Shown here: positions 7,315-9,002 of the stretch, piece by piece | How positions within the stretch are numbered: position 1 is the stretch's first letter | How the letters are laid out: the number at the start of each line of letters is the position of its first letter | NCBI GenBank assembly: GCA_025924495.1 | Contig: JAICIG010000331.1 | Span: 1 to 9,002, forward strand | Source of the DNA: Pirellulales bacterium | Lineage (GTDB): Bacteria; Planctomycetota; Planctomycetia; Pirellulales; JAICIG01 | Length of the DNA stretch: 9,002 bases | Direction of reading: 5' to 3' | Translations under genes and position numbers: made by a program | The notes under the pieces: model-generated | Seen by the model: only the letters and a program-made list of their open reading frames with translations | What the model was told of the DNA's origin: nothing | Databases searched by the model: none

Positions 7315-7451
7315 GTGCGTTTGATTCAGGATTATTCGGCGATTTCCAACTTGGCGCGCTTGGTGCATCTAGGGCAGCTCTCCGAAGCGGATTGCCGCGT
7401 CTTTTTGCCTTTACCCGGCTGCAATTGCCAAAGCGTCTGTCGTCGCCGGGA

Positions 7452-8972
7452 CTAGCTGGCAGGCGCCTGCGTGCGTTGGCGCGCCAACTTGTGCGATGCC
7501 ATTTCGCGAATTTCGTGTACGGTCTCCGGGCCAAACGTTCGGTTGATGTGTTCCAAATAGCCAGAATCGCTGAAATATCGCTGAAACGCCTGATCGCGGA
7601 ACTGCAGGACCGCATCGGCCGGCAGATGTTTCGTCGGCAGCGGATGCGAATCGACGGAGTGCTGCGAATAACCCGACCAAGATTCGGGCAGCGGCCAGCC
7701 TTCTCGCAGCGCCGTCGAGTAAAGCAGAGATCCCGGATAAGCCATCGTCGCATAGAAATTGGCGAATTCGCAGTTCAATTCCAGCGACAAGTCGAGCGTG
7801 GCCTGCATGCTTTCCAGGTCGTCGTCTGGCAAGCCGAAGATGTAGTTTCCGATCACGTGGATGCCAGCGGCCCGGACTTTTACCAACGTCTCGAAGATCA
7901 ATTCCTGATCGAAGCGCTTATCGACCCCGCTGCGAACCTGGTCGCTGGCGGCCTCAATTCCGAAGGCCAGCCAGCGAAATCCGGCCTGACGCAACTTCTC
8001 CAGCATGCCATCCTTGACCGTATCCACTCGGGCATAGGCCCAAAGGTTCAGGTCGTAACCGCGCTCGATGATTCCATCACAAATCGCCAGCACGTGCCGG
8101 CGGTTCAGCACGAACATCTCATCGGCGATTTTGATATTGCGCACGCCGTAACGATTGACGAGCAAGTCAATCTGGCTGAGCACCAGTTCGGGCGACCAGT
8201 AACGATAGCTGTTCGCGCTCGCCTGGTAGCCGGCGGCTTGTTCGCCGGCCTTGAAAGGCGCCTGAATGCAGCAAAACGTGCAATGGTACGGGCAGCCGAG
8301 CGTCGTGTAGATCGCCGCGTACGGCTGTCGCTCCAGGCCGCCGAAGCAATGCCAGTTGTGAGCGCGATAGCGGGCCATGGGAAACAATTCCCAGGGGATG
8401 CCCGGGATCTGATCGTCGAGGTCTTTGATCAGCGGCGCCGAGGGGGCGCACACGGCTTTGGCGCCTTCGCGGAACCAAAGCCCGGGCACTTTTTCCAACT
8501 GCGATCCGCCCGCTGTCAAGGCGGCGACCAGTCCCACGAGCGTTTGCAAGCCTTCGCCCGAGGCGACGAAGTCGGCCGCCTCTTCCTCCAGCGTTCGCTC
8601 GGGCAATGCCGCCACATGGCCGCCGATCATCAAGACCGGTCGTTCAGGCGATATCTCCTTCAAGGCCCTGCAAACGCCTCCCGCCGCGGGCATGATCTGC
8701 GTGGAGGCGGAAGGTTGATGCCCGTACACGACCACGACGGCCAGTACAGGGTTCATCTGCTCGACCTGATCGGCGACCTCGTCGGCGGAGAGTCCGCATG
8801 CTTCGGCATCGATCACTTCGACCGACAGTCCGTGGCGCTGCGCAAACGATGCGATCAACCCCGCCCAAACAGGGTTCTCGATAGCCGCCAGTCGAGCGCC
8901 GAGCGATTGGTAAACCTGCGTCCGGCTGGCCGGATTGATTAGGACGACATCGAGACGGCGATTGCTAAGCAT
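7452..8972 (-). CDS. Radical SAM protein with N-terminal cobalamin-binding-type domain
   Basis: 506 residues. Residues about 7-160 form a Rossmann-like domain of the B12-binding type placed before radical SAM cores: LDVVLINPAS, VLAVVVVYGHQPSAS, VLMIGGHVAALPE and ADFVASGEG. A DxHxxG cobalamin-ligand motif is not evident, as in many members of this class. The radical SAM domain spans about 218-420. C227, C231 and C234 in LGCPYHCTFC form the CxxxCxxC motif that binds the 4Fe-4S cluster, and WLAFGIEAAS at 334-343 and IFGLPDDD at 378-385 are core motifs. Known relatives methylate or rearrange unactivated carbons in lipids, pigments and antibiotics; the substrate here is unknown. No clear ribosome binding site precedes the ATG at 8972. 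The frame stays open upstream to the window edge, but the conserved domain starts at residue 7, so little if anything is missing. Position before a glycan cluster suggests modification of a sugar or lipid carrier, though the 224-base gap downstream may separate it from that unit. Confidence 0.93.
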   Translation of the reverse strand: MLSNRRLDVVLINPASRTQVYQSLGARLAAIENPVWAGLIASFAQRHGLSVEVIDAEACGLSADEVADQVEQMNPVLAVVVVYGHQPSASTQIMPAAGGVCRALKEISPERPVLMIGGHVAALPERTLEEEAADFVASGEGLQTLVGLVAALTAGGSQLEKVPGLWFREGAKAVCAPSAPLIKDLDDQIPGIPWELFPMARYRAHNWHCFGGLERQPYAAIYTTLGCPYHCTFCCIQAPFKAGEQAAGYQASANSYRYWSPELVLSQIDLLVNRYGVRNIKIADEMFVLNRRHVLAICDGIIERGYDLNLWAYARVDTVKDGMLEKLRQAGFRWLAFGIEAASDQVRSGVDKRFDQELIFETLVKVRAAGIHVIGNYIFGLPDDDLESMQATLDLSLELNCEFANFYATMAYPGSLLYSTALREGWPLPESWSGYSQHSVDSHPLPTKHLPADAVLQFRDQAFQRYFSDSGYLEHINRTFGPETVHEIREMASHKLARQRTQAPAS

Positions 8973-9002
8973 GCTTACGGATGACCTGGGCGAGATGTAT
9001 CC
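8965..9002 (-). CDS. Possible 3' end of an upstream gene overlapping the radical SAM start
   Basis: One minus-strand frame enters from the window edge, reads IHLAQVIRKHA and stops with TAG at 8967-8965, overlapping the radical SAM start by 8 bases (ATGCTTAG). Such overlaps are common in coupled genes and would explain the lack of a ribosome binding site at 8972. A second frame ends with TAA at 8977-8975, two bases before the ATG, and is equally possible. Too little sequence is visible to name a product or to be sure a gene is present. Confidence 0.25.
   Translation of the reverse strand, partial: IHLAQVIRKHA

Noticed and set aside
7414..7450. Inverted repeat CCCGGC / GCCGGG just after the radical SAM stop as a terminator
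   Set aside because: The stem is only 6 bases, the loop is 25 bases and no U-run follows.
7392..8942. A plus-strand open frame of 516 codons opposite the radical SAM gene
   Set aside because: Its codons are in phase with the minus-strand gene and it stays open because that gene lacks TTA, CTA and TCA codons. The translation shows no recognisable domain, while the minus strand has clear radical SAM motifs.
1..9002. CRISPR arrays, tRNA or rRNA genes, insertion sequences and long direct repeats
   Set aside because: No regularly spaced repeats, transposase motifs or RNA gene signatures were seen on either strand on reading. Coding sequence accounts for most of the window.

Overview
The window is one strand of a polysaccharide or glycoconjugate biosynthesis locus. 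Every gene I can support lies on the minus strand and reads from the right end towards the left. By eye the sequence is moderately GC-rich, with short gaps between genes (about 40 to 225 bases). I see no mobile elements, tRNA or rRNA genes, or CRISPR arrays. Large unusual glycosyltransferases, a class I methyltransferase and a cobalamin-type radical SAM enzyme would suit a planctomycete or a related environmental bacterium. This is an impression of style only; no taxonomic marker is present.

Order of transcription. (1) At the extreme right, a few codons may be the 3' end of an upstream gene. (2) 8972-7452 encodes a radical SAM protein with an N-terminal cobalamin-binding-type domain. (3) A 224-base gap, the largest in the window, holds a weak possible promoter, a small 5' leader hairpin and a strong ribosome binding site. 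(4) 7227-6286 encodes an NAD-dependent extended SDR sugar-nucleotide epimerase/dehydratase. (5) 6243-4498 encodes an unusually long GT-B glycosyltransferase starting at TTG. (6) 4422-3250 encodes a standard-size GT4-type glycosyltransferase, with a 14-base perfect palindrome just upstream. (7) 3146-2100 encodes a class I SAM-dependent methyltransferase with a basic, proline-rich N-terminal extension. (8) 2008 to the left edge encodes a two-glycosyltransferase fusion: a GT4 domain, a helical linker, then the start of a GT2 domain. It is open through base 2 and runs out of the window. Because it has no stop codon inside the window it is easily missed.

How they fit together (inference): the SDR enzyme would make or interconvert a nucleotide sugar. 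The three glycosyltransferase proteins (four catalytic domains if the GT2 domain is functional) would add sugars to a growing glycan. The methyltransferase would modify or cap it. The radical SAM enzyme would carry out a less common modification of a sugar or lipid precursor. The glycan could be an O-antigen, exopolysaccharide or cell-surface protein glycan; nothing here decides which. No flippase, polymerase or ABC exporter lies inside the window. I find no clearly new system. The most unusual parts are the GT4-GT2 fusion, the oversized glycosyltransferase and the radical SAM gene beside a glycan cluster.
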